Assembly (NCBI GenBank): GCA_035578905.1
Contig: JAQJVL010000749.1
Location: 62,001 to 126,000, forward strand
Direction of reading: 5' to 3'
Length of the DNA stretch: 64,000 nt
Origin: Stictocephala bisonia
Lineage: Eukaryota; Arthropoda; Insecta; Hemiptera; Membracidae
Shown piece by piece: positions 1 to 10,069 of the stretch. The translations under genes and the position numbers were made by a program. The notes below the pieces were generated by a model, which worked only from the letters and a program-made list of their open reading frames with translations, was not told where the DNA came from and did no database searches. The stretch's first letter is position 1, and every line of letters begins with the position of its first letter.

Positions 1-501
1 ATGTGGCGGTCGTCCGGTCCGGATTTTAAAAAATCCGGATTTCCCGGAGTTTGTTGAATTCATCGTCAATTTCGGCTTTTAACGGTCAATTAATACAATA
101 CGGGTTCATTCAAGGGCAAATATAACATAAGTGTGGTCGGCACGTAAAGATAAGGCAGTAGGCTAGAGACGGGAGCAGAGGAGTTAGCTTCAAAATGGGA
201 CAAACAATGTCTAATAATTTAGCTAGCCCTTAAGTTCATAATACAGTAGTGTGCTGTAATTAAGTAAAACAGATTTGAGCAAACAGTAAAACAGGACTGA
301 AAAAATCAAGTTTAACAACACAGGACAGTTTGAACAATTTTATTTAAGCATATCGTACACTACTTTATACATTAAAGTAAGAAAATTTACTTTAAATGAA
401 CATAAGAAATACAGTCCCAAGTAAATCAAAATTACAAAGAATGACTAATAAATTACAAGAAATGGTAAATAATGCAACTTACAATCAACTTCACATAAAA
501 C

Positions 502-2103
502 TTATCTCTTGAAAAAGTCCTTAATTGTCGTCTGCTTAACCGTTTTAGCCCGTTGTCTGGCCGCAATGTCCCTCAGTTTCCTCAAACACATAACGTCGGC
601 TGCAGCTATGCCGTCTAGTTGCATGATGTACTCTAGCGCCCCATCTAGCATTTTGAATCCTTCTGAATGAGGGATATTATTCACATGGATTCCGGAGAGT
701 TCTTCTTCTTCTTCCAACGTTTCTTCGTTAACTACCATTTTAACAATGTCGTCGTCTGTAATTTCATCTTCGTCATCATTGTTCATCCACTCAGCGACGT
801 AATTTTCATTCGCTGCTTCACAGCCGGGGATTTTGTCTAAGAGTGAAACAACATTTTCTTCGTCCGCTTTATTTTCATTTTTGAGCTCCCCTCCATGGAC
901 GTCATCGAACTTGTTTCCCTAATGGTCCAGCAGCACTTTCCACGAAGAAACGATTGCGATTGCGGATATTTCGTCCCACCCTTCAGCTACCCACCTAATT
1001 ACGTCCAACATGTCAACCTTCTTTAATCCACTAACATAATCCTCTTCATTGTCTATTGCCGATATTAAATAACAAAGAAGCCGTCGGCGGTACTTCAACT
1101 TCAGTGCCTGAAGGATTCCCTGGTCCATTGGTTGGCAAAGAGCTGTCACGTTCGGAGGCAAAAACACAGCTTTTATATCTCCGTCTTTCAACTCATCAGC
1201 CACTGGGTGTGTTGTTGCGTTATCTAGCAAAAGAATGGCTTTTCGTGGCAAGTTGTTTTTAGCCAGATGTTTCTCTACCGTCTTAACAAATTCATCAAAG
1301 AACCAAGTTTTAAAAATGGAAGAATTCATCCACGCTTTTTGTTGGTTTGTATACCAAAGTGGCAACACATCGGTTTTCTTTAAATTTTTAAAAGCTCTAG
1401 GCTTTTTAGATTTCCCAATCAATGTAAGCCTGAGTTTGTGGCTGCCGGTCACATTGCTACAAGCTAGCACAGTTACTCTTTCTTTGCTTTTCTTATAACC
1501 CGGGGCTGATGCTTCCTTTTTTGAAGCGAGAGTTTTCGTGGGCAACATTTTATAGTTCAAACCAGTTTCGTCGCAGTTGTACAGCTGGTCGCCGGAAATT
1601 CCTTCTTCATCTAAGAGTTTGAAAAGGAAGGTTTTGAATTCAGGAACAGCTTCTTTGTTTGCCGATAAAGCCTCCCCACTTACTGAAAGCTGCCGAACAC
1701 CATAACGCTTTTTCCATCGGTCGAGCCATCCTTCACTAGCTGTGAATTCACCATCTTCTCCTTCAATTGCACGTTTAAAATGTAACGCCTTTTCTTGAAG
1801 CATAGGACCATTGACCGGAACACCTTTACCCCTTAAGTGCTGATGCCACAAAAATAATGCCTCTTCAACTTCTACATGTTTACCTTTGTGCATGGTTTTT
1901 CTAACTTTTATGTCACTTCCACTGTCTCGAGAGGAACACCACTTTTCGATTTGATCACGATTTTTTCTCCAGTCCGTAACAGTACTTGTTCCCACTCCTA
2001 ATTCTAAAGCAATTTTTTTAGCCGATTCACCAGAATCAATACGTTTAATGGCCCGGAGTTTCTCTTCCACCGCCACAAAAACCTTTTTACGTTTTTGACT
2101 CAT
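502..2103 (-). pseudogene. Tigger/pogo transposase with one in-frame stop
   Basis: This is a DDE transposase that cuts and joins transposon ends in the nucleus. Reading down from ATG 2103 there are 394 codons, then TAG (921-919), then 138 more codons in the same frame to the stop at 502, so the original protein was about 532 residues. Residues 1-60 form a CENP-B/psq-type helix-turn-helix and about 65-140 a second CENP-B-type DNA-binding domain (GWLDRWKKRYGV). The catalytic core has D178 (YNCDETGL), D294 (LLLDNATTHP) and D327 (QPMDQGI). D294 and D327 are 32 residues apart, matching the DD32D Tigger/pogo spacing. The C-terminal part is acidic and ends in QTTIKDFFKR. No frameshift is seen. The single stop would remove the C-terminal quarter but not the catalytic triad. 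The long open frame suggests a fairly recent insertion. Confidence 0.88.
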
Positions 2104-2360
2104 TTCGCTTTAAATACGAGGCAAAAATACTAACAACACAACAACAAAGACTACACTCACAAACTGCACAGGTCAAACTGACTTCCGCACTGACCAAGCG
2201 CTTGCAGTCAACTGAGCGCGGGTGGGCGGGGCCACTAACAGGTGTGACGCAGAGGTCATTGCTCTGGCCCCGCCCCTCTACCGCACAAAATCTTCCACTG
2301 CCTCGAACATGTCACGCAGCTGACTAAGGCGGTAAAACATGGAGTTTTTCTTCATTTTAA

Positions 2361-3314
2361 CCCTTAATTACAAATCTTTCGTAAAAATTACGAATCAGGT
2401 AATTGAAATCTGTCATATTGAAGTAGTTGACGGGCCGGGCGCAACCCCCCTCCCAGTAGCTTCCTATAATTGCCGGTCAAGGTCAGGGACGATCCGTCAG
2501 TTGCCTGCGGCACGTCTATCTATGCGTACCTACCCTCGCGTAGTAAATTTTACGATAGTTTTGTGAATGAGTGATTTTTCTTTCTCATATTAAATTTTGA
2601 GATTTATTTATTCTTTTTATTTATATTTATTGGTATTTATTAATTATATATATTATTTTATTTATATTTATTGGGATTTATCTTTATTCTTCATATTTCT
2701 TTCTCATATTAAATTCTCATGCGTTTTGGGAATACCCGACAATCCCGGCCAAGCCCCACCACCAGGAACGAGGAAAGTGTGTTTTTATTGCCCTTCAAAT
2801 TTGAGAAGAATGACCACTACCTACTGTAAGCATTGTAATCATGCAATATGTGCCCAACATAAAGCTACAACTTGTGTTGCATGCAATGAAGGACATTGAG
2901 CAATTTTATGAACTACAAACGATCTGTAACTTGATGGTTCCACCTAATTATGAGTTTTTTGCAAAATAATTAAAAAAATGTTTTTTTACTAGTATCTATA
3001 ATAAACTTTTTGATTTTTGTCATAATTATGGAAAATAAAATAATTTTGGTTATTTTTTTGTTTTTTTTCGAAACCCTTACATATTGTAGCTTAAATTGAA
3101 AGCATCGGAAAAAATATTTATAGGATACATATAGTCATTAATATACTATTATTCTTATTAAATTCTAGTTATATAATGCCCAGACTATGTAAACATAGGT
3201 TTAAATCAATTATCTTGGTGTAAAATCAATACTTAAAAAAAAGGCAAAGATAGTAGTAAATTTTACGATAGTTTTGTGAATACGTGACTCTAAAATATGT
3301 TTTGTAATCAAGGG
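2361..3314. mobile_element. piggyBac-type non-autonomous element with TTAA target duplication
   Basis: The 954-bp element is bounded by TTAA at 2357-2360 and 3315-3318. Terminal inverted repeats are CCCTTAATTACAAATC on the left and, reverse-complemented, CCCTTGATTACAAAAC on the right. TTAA plus CCY termini is the piggyBac hallmark. About 33 bp at 2540-2572 recurs as a direct repeat near the right end (3254-3286). The element contains the zinc-binding C-terminal domain of a piggyBac transposase but no catalytic core. It sits inside the 5' region of the Tigger element, so it is the younger insertion. Confidence 0.85.
2729..2899 (+). pseudogene. Solo cysteine-rich domain of a piggyBac-type transposase
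   Basis: The frame reads G-I-P-D-N-P-G and then four metal-ligand pairs, CFYC, YCKHC, ICAQH and TCVAC, ending about 3 residues before the stop. Seven Cys plus one His in this order is the cross-brace zinc domain found at the C-terminus of piggyBac transposases, where it binds transposon ends. The frame is open upstream to an ATG at 2597, but that part is low-complexity Phe/Tyr/Ile-rich and is probably not coding. No DDD catalytic core is present. It could be a leftover terminal exon or a minimal expressed DNA-binding protein. Confidence 0.75.
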
Positions 3315-3399
3315 TTAAGTAAAAAAAAAAATTCTGAACGATCTGTGATCCGGACTACCCGGAGTCCGGACTAGGCCGATCCGGATTTCTAAGAGTGTA

Positions 3400-3402
<3 letters not shown>

Positions 3403-3437
<35 letters not shown>
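3403..3437. repeat. (TA)n microsatellite
   Basis: An alternating TA tract lies directly against the right terminus of the Tigger element. It contains the TA target dinucleotide. Confidence 0.95.
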
Positions 3438-3439
<2 letters not shown>

Positions 3440-3515
3440 AACGGTTTGTTGTCAGTTACCATATGTTAATTATAAATTATAAAGCTGCAACGTATATTTG
3501 GATAAATATCCAAGT

Positions 3516-3517
<2 letters not shown>

Positions 3518-3560
<43 letters not shown>

Positions 3561-3711
3561 CTTCACTTGCCAGTTTACATGGGCTATACAAGCCTGTGCG
3601 TGAACTTTATTCAACGAGTGAAGTACCAACCGTTAGCTCAGTGGGGATTCGAACCATGGACCTTGCCCTCCGCAGTCCGAAGCCTTATCCACTGAGCCAT
3701 TACCCTGGCAA
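3518..3711 (-). repeat. tRNA-derived SINE (family A), with 39-nt poly-T/A tail
   Basis: Read on the minus strand it has a tRNA-like head with box A (TGGCTCAGTGG) and box B (GGTTCGAATCC). A body containing ACTTCACTCGTTGAATAAAG follows, then a long A tail (T run 3518-3556 on the plus strand). TCATTTT-like sequence on both sides may be a short target duplication. Box A and box B would form the internal RNA polymerase III promoter. Relatives lie at 30969-31083, 31121-31245 and 55461-55606. Confidence 0.85.
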
Positions 3712-3774
3712 CATCATTTTATATATTCATTGATTATAAAATGTTAAGTGATCTCCTGTCACAAAGCTAAGTAC

Positions 3775-5795
3775 TATCCATCGAGCCATCTAACAACTGC
3801 CTCACTGATTCTGTGTATTCTGACCAATCCCTCCGTAAAAGAGCACATGGGGCACTCTGTGATCCGTTGTTTGGATAGACTCCCCGCAATCACATGACTC
3901 ATTTACTGTCAGTACCCATTTATTCTTCCAGTAATTGCATCTGCCAACGCCAGTTTGTAACCGATTTAACAGTGTTCACTCCCTACCAGGGAGTTTCATC
4001 CCACCTACAGGTATTGACGGATCTTTAATAAGGAACTTATTACGTTCATCAAAACTGTTCCACGCTACAGCCTAGTTGGTATTGGGCGAGAAGTTTGATC
4101 TGCTCAAATGGAAAGCAAGTAGAGGTGGGTTTCGAGATTTTAAGCGACCGTTCTAATGTAGTAGATCCTGTAAATTGGGTAGGTGCGGGGCATTCCAGCT
4201 CATACTGAATTCTTTGAATAGTGCCTCCTGACGTCTTATCTCTGGAAGAGCTATATTGCACAGCAATGGGAGCCCAGGAAGTGGAGTTGACATGAGAGTG
4301 CCATGACCATATTAAGCTCTCATGACCCTATTAAGTTGGACATCGACTGCTTTAGTATGAACACTATTTAGCCAAACGGGAGCACCATATTCAGCAGCTG
4401 AATAGACCAGTGACAAAGCAATAGTACGCAGGACTTGTGCGTTGGCTCCCCAAGTTGTTCCGGCAATATGATGTAATACATTTGCCTTGGTTTTAATTTT
4501 AGCTGCTGTTTTTTGAAGATGTCTTTTAAAGGTCTGCGATCGATCTAACATTACTCCCAAGTACTGTGGATGCTCATTATGATGAAGTTTTACACCATTT
4601 AGGAAGATGTTCAGTTTTCGATTAGCCAGTCTGTTACTTAAGTGGAAGCAGGCTACTTCAGTTTTTGATGGGTTAGAATTCAGCTTCCAGGTTCTAAAAC
4701 ATTCTTTGAGGGCTGCAAGGTCACTTATAAGTATTCAGTAGTTGTGAAGTTCTTATGTTGGTAAGCTAAAGCTATATCATCCGCATATATAAATTGTCTA
4801 GACTTTGTGATTGGGATGTCAGCAGCATACACGTTGAATAAAATTGGAGCAAGTATAGACCTCTGTGGCAGCCCATCCTTTAGCTGTCTAAAAGAGCTTT
4901 CTTCATGACCGAGATAAACTTTTATTAGCCTTGCACTAAGTATTGACTGCGAAAGTCCCAAAAGAATGGGACAGGGAAGGAGGCTGTAGAACTTAAACAA
5001 CAAACCGTTGCTCCATACTGTGTCATAAGCTGCTGTAAGATCAATAAAAGCTTCAGATGTTTTCAACTTCTTTTTAAACCCATTTTCGATAAATGATGTC
5101 AGAGCTAGGATCTGGTCACTACAACTTCGGCCAGGGCGAAAAACAGCCCGTTCAACTGGAACATTAGAATCAAGAATGGGTGTTATTCTATTGTATAACA
5201 GCCTTTCTAGCAACTTATAACAAACACTAAGAAGAGATATTGAGCGATAACTTTCCACTCGTTCAGGATCTTTTCCAGGCTTCAGAACAGCTAAGCAGGA
5301 AAAGATCGAACTATGGGAATTTGGATCCCCAATGAAACTAGTACTGGCCTATGTTTAGAGTGGGAAAAAGCATCAAGAACTTTTATCGTAATTGGCTTTG
5401 GTCTTAATGATCGTTCACATGAGCAAAAGCATAAGTCAGGAGAGTAACCTCAACGCCAACGAGCTGAATAAAAAGTGGCTGAATCTTTAGCATCAAAGAT
5501 CAGGAAGAGGTTATTCATTTCAGCCTAGTCAGCAAGCTTTCTGCCATTCTCATCGTCGGTGTTGTAACCCCATTGCCTATGGTGACTGTTAAAGTCCTTC
5601 ACATAGAGGACTGGGTGTTCAAAACTTGGCAAATCCTATCGTCAGACCACTGGATGTTAGGAGGATTATAAACATTTACTATTGTAGTTTCTGACACTTG
5701 GATTGCCAAGAAAAAGATGTCACCATTAGAGCTCTTATGAGTAACTGACATATTTTCAATGTCATGCTTCATGTAAGTTGCAATTTACGACATAA
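3775..5795 (-). mobile_element. Non-LTR retrotransposon (LINE family 1), degraded
   Basis: Minus-strand fragments read in order as an endonuclease C-terminus (VNVYNPPNIQWSD near 5640-5690), the start of the RT domain (about 5258-5330), RT core with FIYADD near 4780-4800, thumb/connection (4312-4560) and a C-terminal Cys/His knuckle (CDCGESIQTTDH near 3870-3910). Frameshifts and stops break the frame, so it is dead. It is 5'-truncated inside the endonuclease. Copies of the same family lie at 15030-16018 and 54225-54490. The clade is uncertain. Confidence 0.85.
4725..5258 (-). pseudogene. LINE reverse transcriptase domain fragment
   Basis: This 177-codon open stretch covers RT fingers and palm. 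YRSISLLSVCYKLLERLLYN matches the 'YRPISLLS' block, DLTAAYDTVW holds the first catalytic Asp, DGLPQRSILAPILFNVY corresponds to the G(V)PQGS block with Q-R in place of Q-G, and FIYADDIAL is the YxDD box. The open frame starts at a GTG, and the true protein continues upstream in the same frame (KPGKDPERVE). It runs out of frame after YADD. It is a pseudogene in an old LINE copy. Confidence 0.85.
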
Positions 5796-7104
5796 AATAC
5801 TTATATGAAATCACTAGCCTATCTATGTTAATTCAATTATGATCTCAACAACCCAATTTACTATGAAAAAAAATTTTAGGCTATGTTTCTAATAAACATA
5901 AAAACATTATTTCAATAATTACTTTAGTAAAACATAGCACAAATCAATTAAAACCAGAATGTAAACAGTTTGTTGGGAGAAACCATAGCAACAAAAATGA
6001 CAATATTAAAAATTTAATTGCAAATAATTCAGTCATTAGTGTGAGTTGTCAGTGATATAAATATATCCATATTAGTATCAATATCTAAATATTTTAATCA
6101 CATTTTGAACGGTATCATTAATTTTCATGAAAACTATATCCATCACTGTTTAAAACGTAATTTTTGCAGCGATGTTTGATGGTCCGAAAACGGATAGTCA
6201 CCTATTGTTGAGAGTCTGATGACTGAATTGAAAGTAGCAGTTTGTGCAACAGATATCAGCAATGCTAGCCATTGTTGGTGGTGTAAGGGAAGATAGTACA
6301 GTGATTTTTACAGGATGTAACAACTGCATAAAACTATATTAACAGGCTTACCTTCTTATCTGATGAAGAAGCTCTTGCCACGGGGATCGCTGAACCCGAC
6401 AGCATGTCTTGCTTGAACTGCCTAGAGTGCAGTATCTGGCAGCAGGGCTGGATTTAGCATTTTGGCGCCTGTAGGCCCAATAATTTTGGCCGCCATCTAG
6501 TATACTTAAAGTTACTTTCCTAAAAACCTTATTAAAAAATTATATCAGGTCTATATGTTAATTGTCTAAACACCACTAATGATGAAATTTTACCGCATAC
6601 ACCAAAAAATGAGAACAGCCAGCGCCGGAGCAATCTATAGTTATTTGGTATCACTGAGACGGTCACTCTTCTCTATACAAGGAATATAGGAGTTGCATAG
6701 GGCTTGTAGTGACAATTCGATGTGTACCGCTCAACAACATCCCTACAGCCAGTTCTCCCCTGTTTGAAATTAATGTTGTAACGAAGCACGATTGGACAAA
6801 AATCTGATTATATCGCGATAACAAACACAGAGTTCAACCGGGAGATAACTCGTACTGATATGAACATGATATAAGCCCACCAATCAATGCTATTGCGTAT
6901 CGTAATTTACGTGCGTGTAGCATACCACGAATTAGTAAAACATTCTCATACAGACTGTCCATCTAATTCACTTAGTTGGCAATTATTTTGGGATCCGTAT
7001 TTGATAACAAATAATACGAATCGTTGCTAGTCAATTGTAATAGTGAAATAAATGAGGTATTCAACTGTGTTTTCGAATATTGCTGATAACAGGAACATTC
7101 TTAC
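5796..7104. other. AT-rich stretch without recognisable gene
   Basis: I found no coding pattern. At about 6443 the bases CAGGGCTGGATTTAG followed by GGCGCC resemble one end of a hAT-type element, but I could not find a matching inverted end. Confidence 0.5.
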
Positions 7105-7590
7105 ATTCTTACATATGAGACGCCGACACAACGTTGTTGGTATTTTAAGGCGAATATGAATGGTTATATGAGTGTAGGATGAGTGTGGATGAAAGTAGTC
7201 TGGTTACTAACTGAGTTCAACTGTTCCTCAGAAAGGGCAATTTATTAATAGCCCAACAGCCAGGGCAACTAAGGGACCTACAGCTTTATGTGGAATCCGA
7301 ACCACGTAGTGCTAGTCTGATTTTCAGCTAATTGACAAGCCTGATACTCAGTTATCTCCCCCACACAACATCCGCACAATGATCACCACCCAACATGGAC
7401 ACCCCAGACTTCTCTAGTAGTGTTCACGCCGATAGCAACCACCAAGCGGACGCCATGTCGGTATTAAGAGGACCGAGCATCCAGCCTCCAGCCTATCGCC
7501 TACAATCTCCCAAACACTTTGTCCCCAAGTAGCTGAGTTACAGCACTGCGCCACCAGTGCCGACATTGCAGACCAGTCCATTTGTTATCG
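7105..7590. repeat. Interspersed repeat (family C), copy 1
   Basis: About 480 bp is shared with 33598-34036, including ATATGAGACGCC, the block around CCAGGGCAACTAAG, ATTTTCAGCTAATTGACAAG, ATGTCGGTATTAAGAGGACC and TTACAGCACTGCGC. The middle block (CTTTATGTGG...CCGAACCACG) also resembles the family B SINEs at 28558-28742 and 29470-29655, so this may be a long composite SINE. No coding frame is seen. Confidence 0.75.
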
Positions 7591-8532
7591 CGACTTTTGT
7601 TATCACTTCCTGTCTGATAGGGTACCTGGCCTCTACAGTCCATCCTTTAACAAAATATTTCCAATTAAATCACAGTATTATCTTGTTTCCTTTTATAAAT
7701 TCAAACTTGTTGCATTTTTAACAATAATGCACATTCGACGATTTTGATTCAATCAGTCCATTGGCACTGTGTTCTAAAATACTGTATTCAAGATAATTTG
7801 CATTAAAAAAAGCGTAATTAAACATCAATTATTAAAAACAACACTATTAACATATATTTTCAACCTTTTTATTGGAAAATATTTTTAATTAAACTCAATA
7901 TAAAAACTCCATGTATTCAATAAATTATATTTGATTGCAGTTGTCATTGTTTTATTAATTTTAATATATTGGCTAAACAATAATGGAGTTTTATACTTAA
8001 ATCAAAATAATGCTTCTTATAATAAAAAAATTCTGTGATGTAGTACGCTTTATTAATCAATGCTTATGTAACTTTTCATTAATTGTTATTTCAGTCAACT
8101 CATTGTAAGGTAAAAACTAATCGTCATCATTTTCTAACTATGATAGTGAATAACAATAATTAAGTTTTCCATTATCTTTTATATATTCTTATTTTTTTCT
8201 TGTGAAATATATTATTTTAACTGTAAAAAATTAAATTTTGATTATTCTCCCACAACAACAGTAAAGTACAACTATATGCATTAAATTTAATGAATTTATT
8301 ACAGAGCCATCAACTTTCTTTTACAGTACTAGCTTTTCCTAGAATTGTCCTTAATTATATTAGCATGCCTAGTCCTAAACAAATGTATTAAGCCCTAAAT
8401 TTCTTTTTCAAAATAATTATGATTTATTGTGCTTTAGACCTACTGCATTTTACATTCCTTACATTATTTTTAATTGACCTTCTTACTTTGATATAAAGTT
8501 AATTTTTATATTTTTCTTGCATACATATAACA
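7591..8532. other. AT-rich stretch, nothing recognised
   Basis: There is no ORF with protein-like composition, no RNA gene and no clear repeat partner within the window. Confidence 0.5.
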
Positions 8533-8536
8533 TTAA

Positions 8537-9788
8537 CCCTTTCCACTCAAGTGGCGGGGCAGCCCCGTCACGCAACTTACCGCACTAACTCCAATGTCGG
8601 GCCGGGCCCGACGTCTATAAAAACGTTCTATGATTGTATTTAGACTGACGTAGTTACATTATTGTCCACTAGGGTTGTTTGATATGTGCTGCTATCTGTA
8701 GAATTTTTTCGGAACCGTTTGAGTTTAGTATCGGTAAACAAACCTCAGAAAATGTAATGTTTGTCGTCTGTGGCTGCTCTGTAAACAGCTGGCTGACTGC
8801 AACAGCTATCTGCACTCACTTTGTTCCGTCATATGTTATCGTTCGTAATGAGCTTATAAAACGCATTGTTGTTGCTAGGTTATCGTTGTTGTTTTACTGT
8901 TTATTCATAATATTTTTATTTTTACGATGATTCCTGTCGAATAAAATGGGTGAAGACGACGGCAGTAGTATTCTACCAAATGATGGAAGTGGCGACAGAA
9001 TAGTTTCGTTTTCGAACCTCAGTGATGACGGTATTACCAGCTTACTATTTGACGAGGATTTATTATCCAACTAGTTATGTGCCTAAAACATTTCTTTTCA
9101 TCTTTTACATTTCCTGTATGTTCATAAGTATTTTTACCGTAGGCCTATGTGTAACCGGTATGAAAATGAAAGAGCGTTGCAAGTAGGCTATTAGATTTTG
9201 TCTGTTTATATTTTTAGCTGATAACATGTTTTGAATTATTGAAAAAAGCTTTACTTACAAATTTGGTCTAAATTATGTACCTTTTGACTGTTGCTAAGCA
9301 ATAAAATAAAATTTATGGAGCAATTGTTTACTAGTTGCAGTGAAAATAATTTTTTCGGTAAAAATGTTGTTTTTCAAAAAAATTCGGTTTTAGAATTATA
9401 TATATTTTTTATGTATAATTTAGTCCAAAATATTTGAAAATGATTTTTTTTTTTTTGTAAGGATACAAACAACAAAAAACAAACAACAAATACTATTCTT
9501 CCTATTTTAAATTTTTCAAAAATTCTTCTTGTATCCGTTTTTTTGTTAGAAATTCAATTTTGTTCCAATAAATATATATAATTAAAAAATTTTGAAAATA
9601 AAAATATATGTTTTATTTTATATTAATCTATACTTTAGTCATAGAAGAAACAAAGAAAAAATACATCAGCTTTTTGAAACTATCAGATATATGTTTTTCC
9701 CACTGAACAAATGTAGTAGGCAATCTTTGCTTGAAAGTAAATGGAGCTGATAGGGAAACTGGGTTCCCAGTAATTGGAGTGGAAAGGG
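8537..9788. mobile_element. piggyBac-type non-autonomous element
   Basis: The 1252-bp element is bounded by TTAA at 8533-8536 and 9789-9792, with perfect 12-bp inverted ends CCCTTTCCACTC. The left sub-terminal region is unusually GC-rich for the window and contains small palindromes (GGCGGGGCAGCCCCG, GGGCCGGGCCCG). It keeps a short acidic N-terminal ORF but no transposase core or zinc domain, so it is probably an internal-deletion derivative. Confidence 0.85.
8946..9074 (+). pseudogene. Acidic 42-residue mini-ORF, likely N-terminus of a piggyBac-type transposase
   Basis: ATG (8946) to TAG (9074) gives 42 residues rich in Asp, Glu and Ser: MGEDDGSS at the start and LLFDEDLLSN at the end. piggyBac-family transposases commonly begin with such an acidic, disordered segment. 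Its place within TTAA-bounded CCC termini supports that reading. The sequence after the stop is AT-rich and shows no continuation, so the rest of the gene is deleted. The short size makes the functional call tentative. Confidence 0.5.
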
Positions 9789-9792
9789 TTAA

Positions 9793-10069
9793 CTGGCCAA
9801 TATTTATATGATCAAAAAATGTATGTTTTAAATTATCTTTATTTGTACTAGCAAGACACGGTACCTGCTTCTAAAACTCAATAAAAATTATAAATTCTTT
9901 TTGTGCACACAAAATCGAGTTTCATCAATCGAAATTCTTTGAATCGCATCGCTGCATCGAGTCAAAAAAAATGTTCTGCATTGCACATCCCTATTAAACA
10001 CCATATCTTAGGCTTATACAGAGTGTCACGTAAGTATCAAACCAAACTTCTGGAGGTCATTCCTTAGGT
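9793..10069. other. AT-rich spacer
   Basis: No gene is recognised. From about 10020 the sequence GAGTGTCACGTAAGTATCAAACC may be the outer edge of the adjacent foldback element. Confidence 0.4.

Larger units (their letters stand above)
1..3402 (-). mobile_element. Tigger/pogo-type DNA transposon, left end outside window
   Basis: The element carries a Tigger-like transposase on the minus strand. Its 5' end is at the right. There, read on the minus strand, it starts CAGTACACTCTTAG at 3402 and is flanked by TA, the Tc1/mariner-pogo target. The left inverted repeat is not seen, but TCCGGAT-type sub-terminal motifs occur at 18-50 and again at 3348-3388, so the left end probably lies just beyond base 1. 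A piggyBac-type element (2361-3314) is inserted between the transposase start and the right terminus. The 5' leader around 2160-2330 is GC-richer than its surroundings. Confidence 0.8.

Noticed and set aside
1056..1498. Plus-strand ORFs of 68 and 87 codons
   Set aside because: They are antisense shadows of the Tigger transposase.
3590..3711. A functional tRNA gene at the box A/box B match
   Set aside because: The sequence lacks a complete cloverleaf and continues into a SINE body with an A tail; related copies lie elsewhere in the window.
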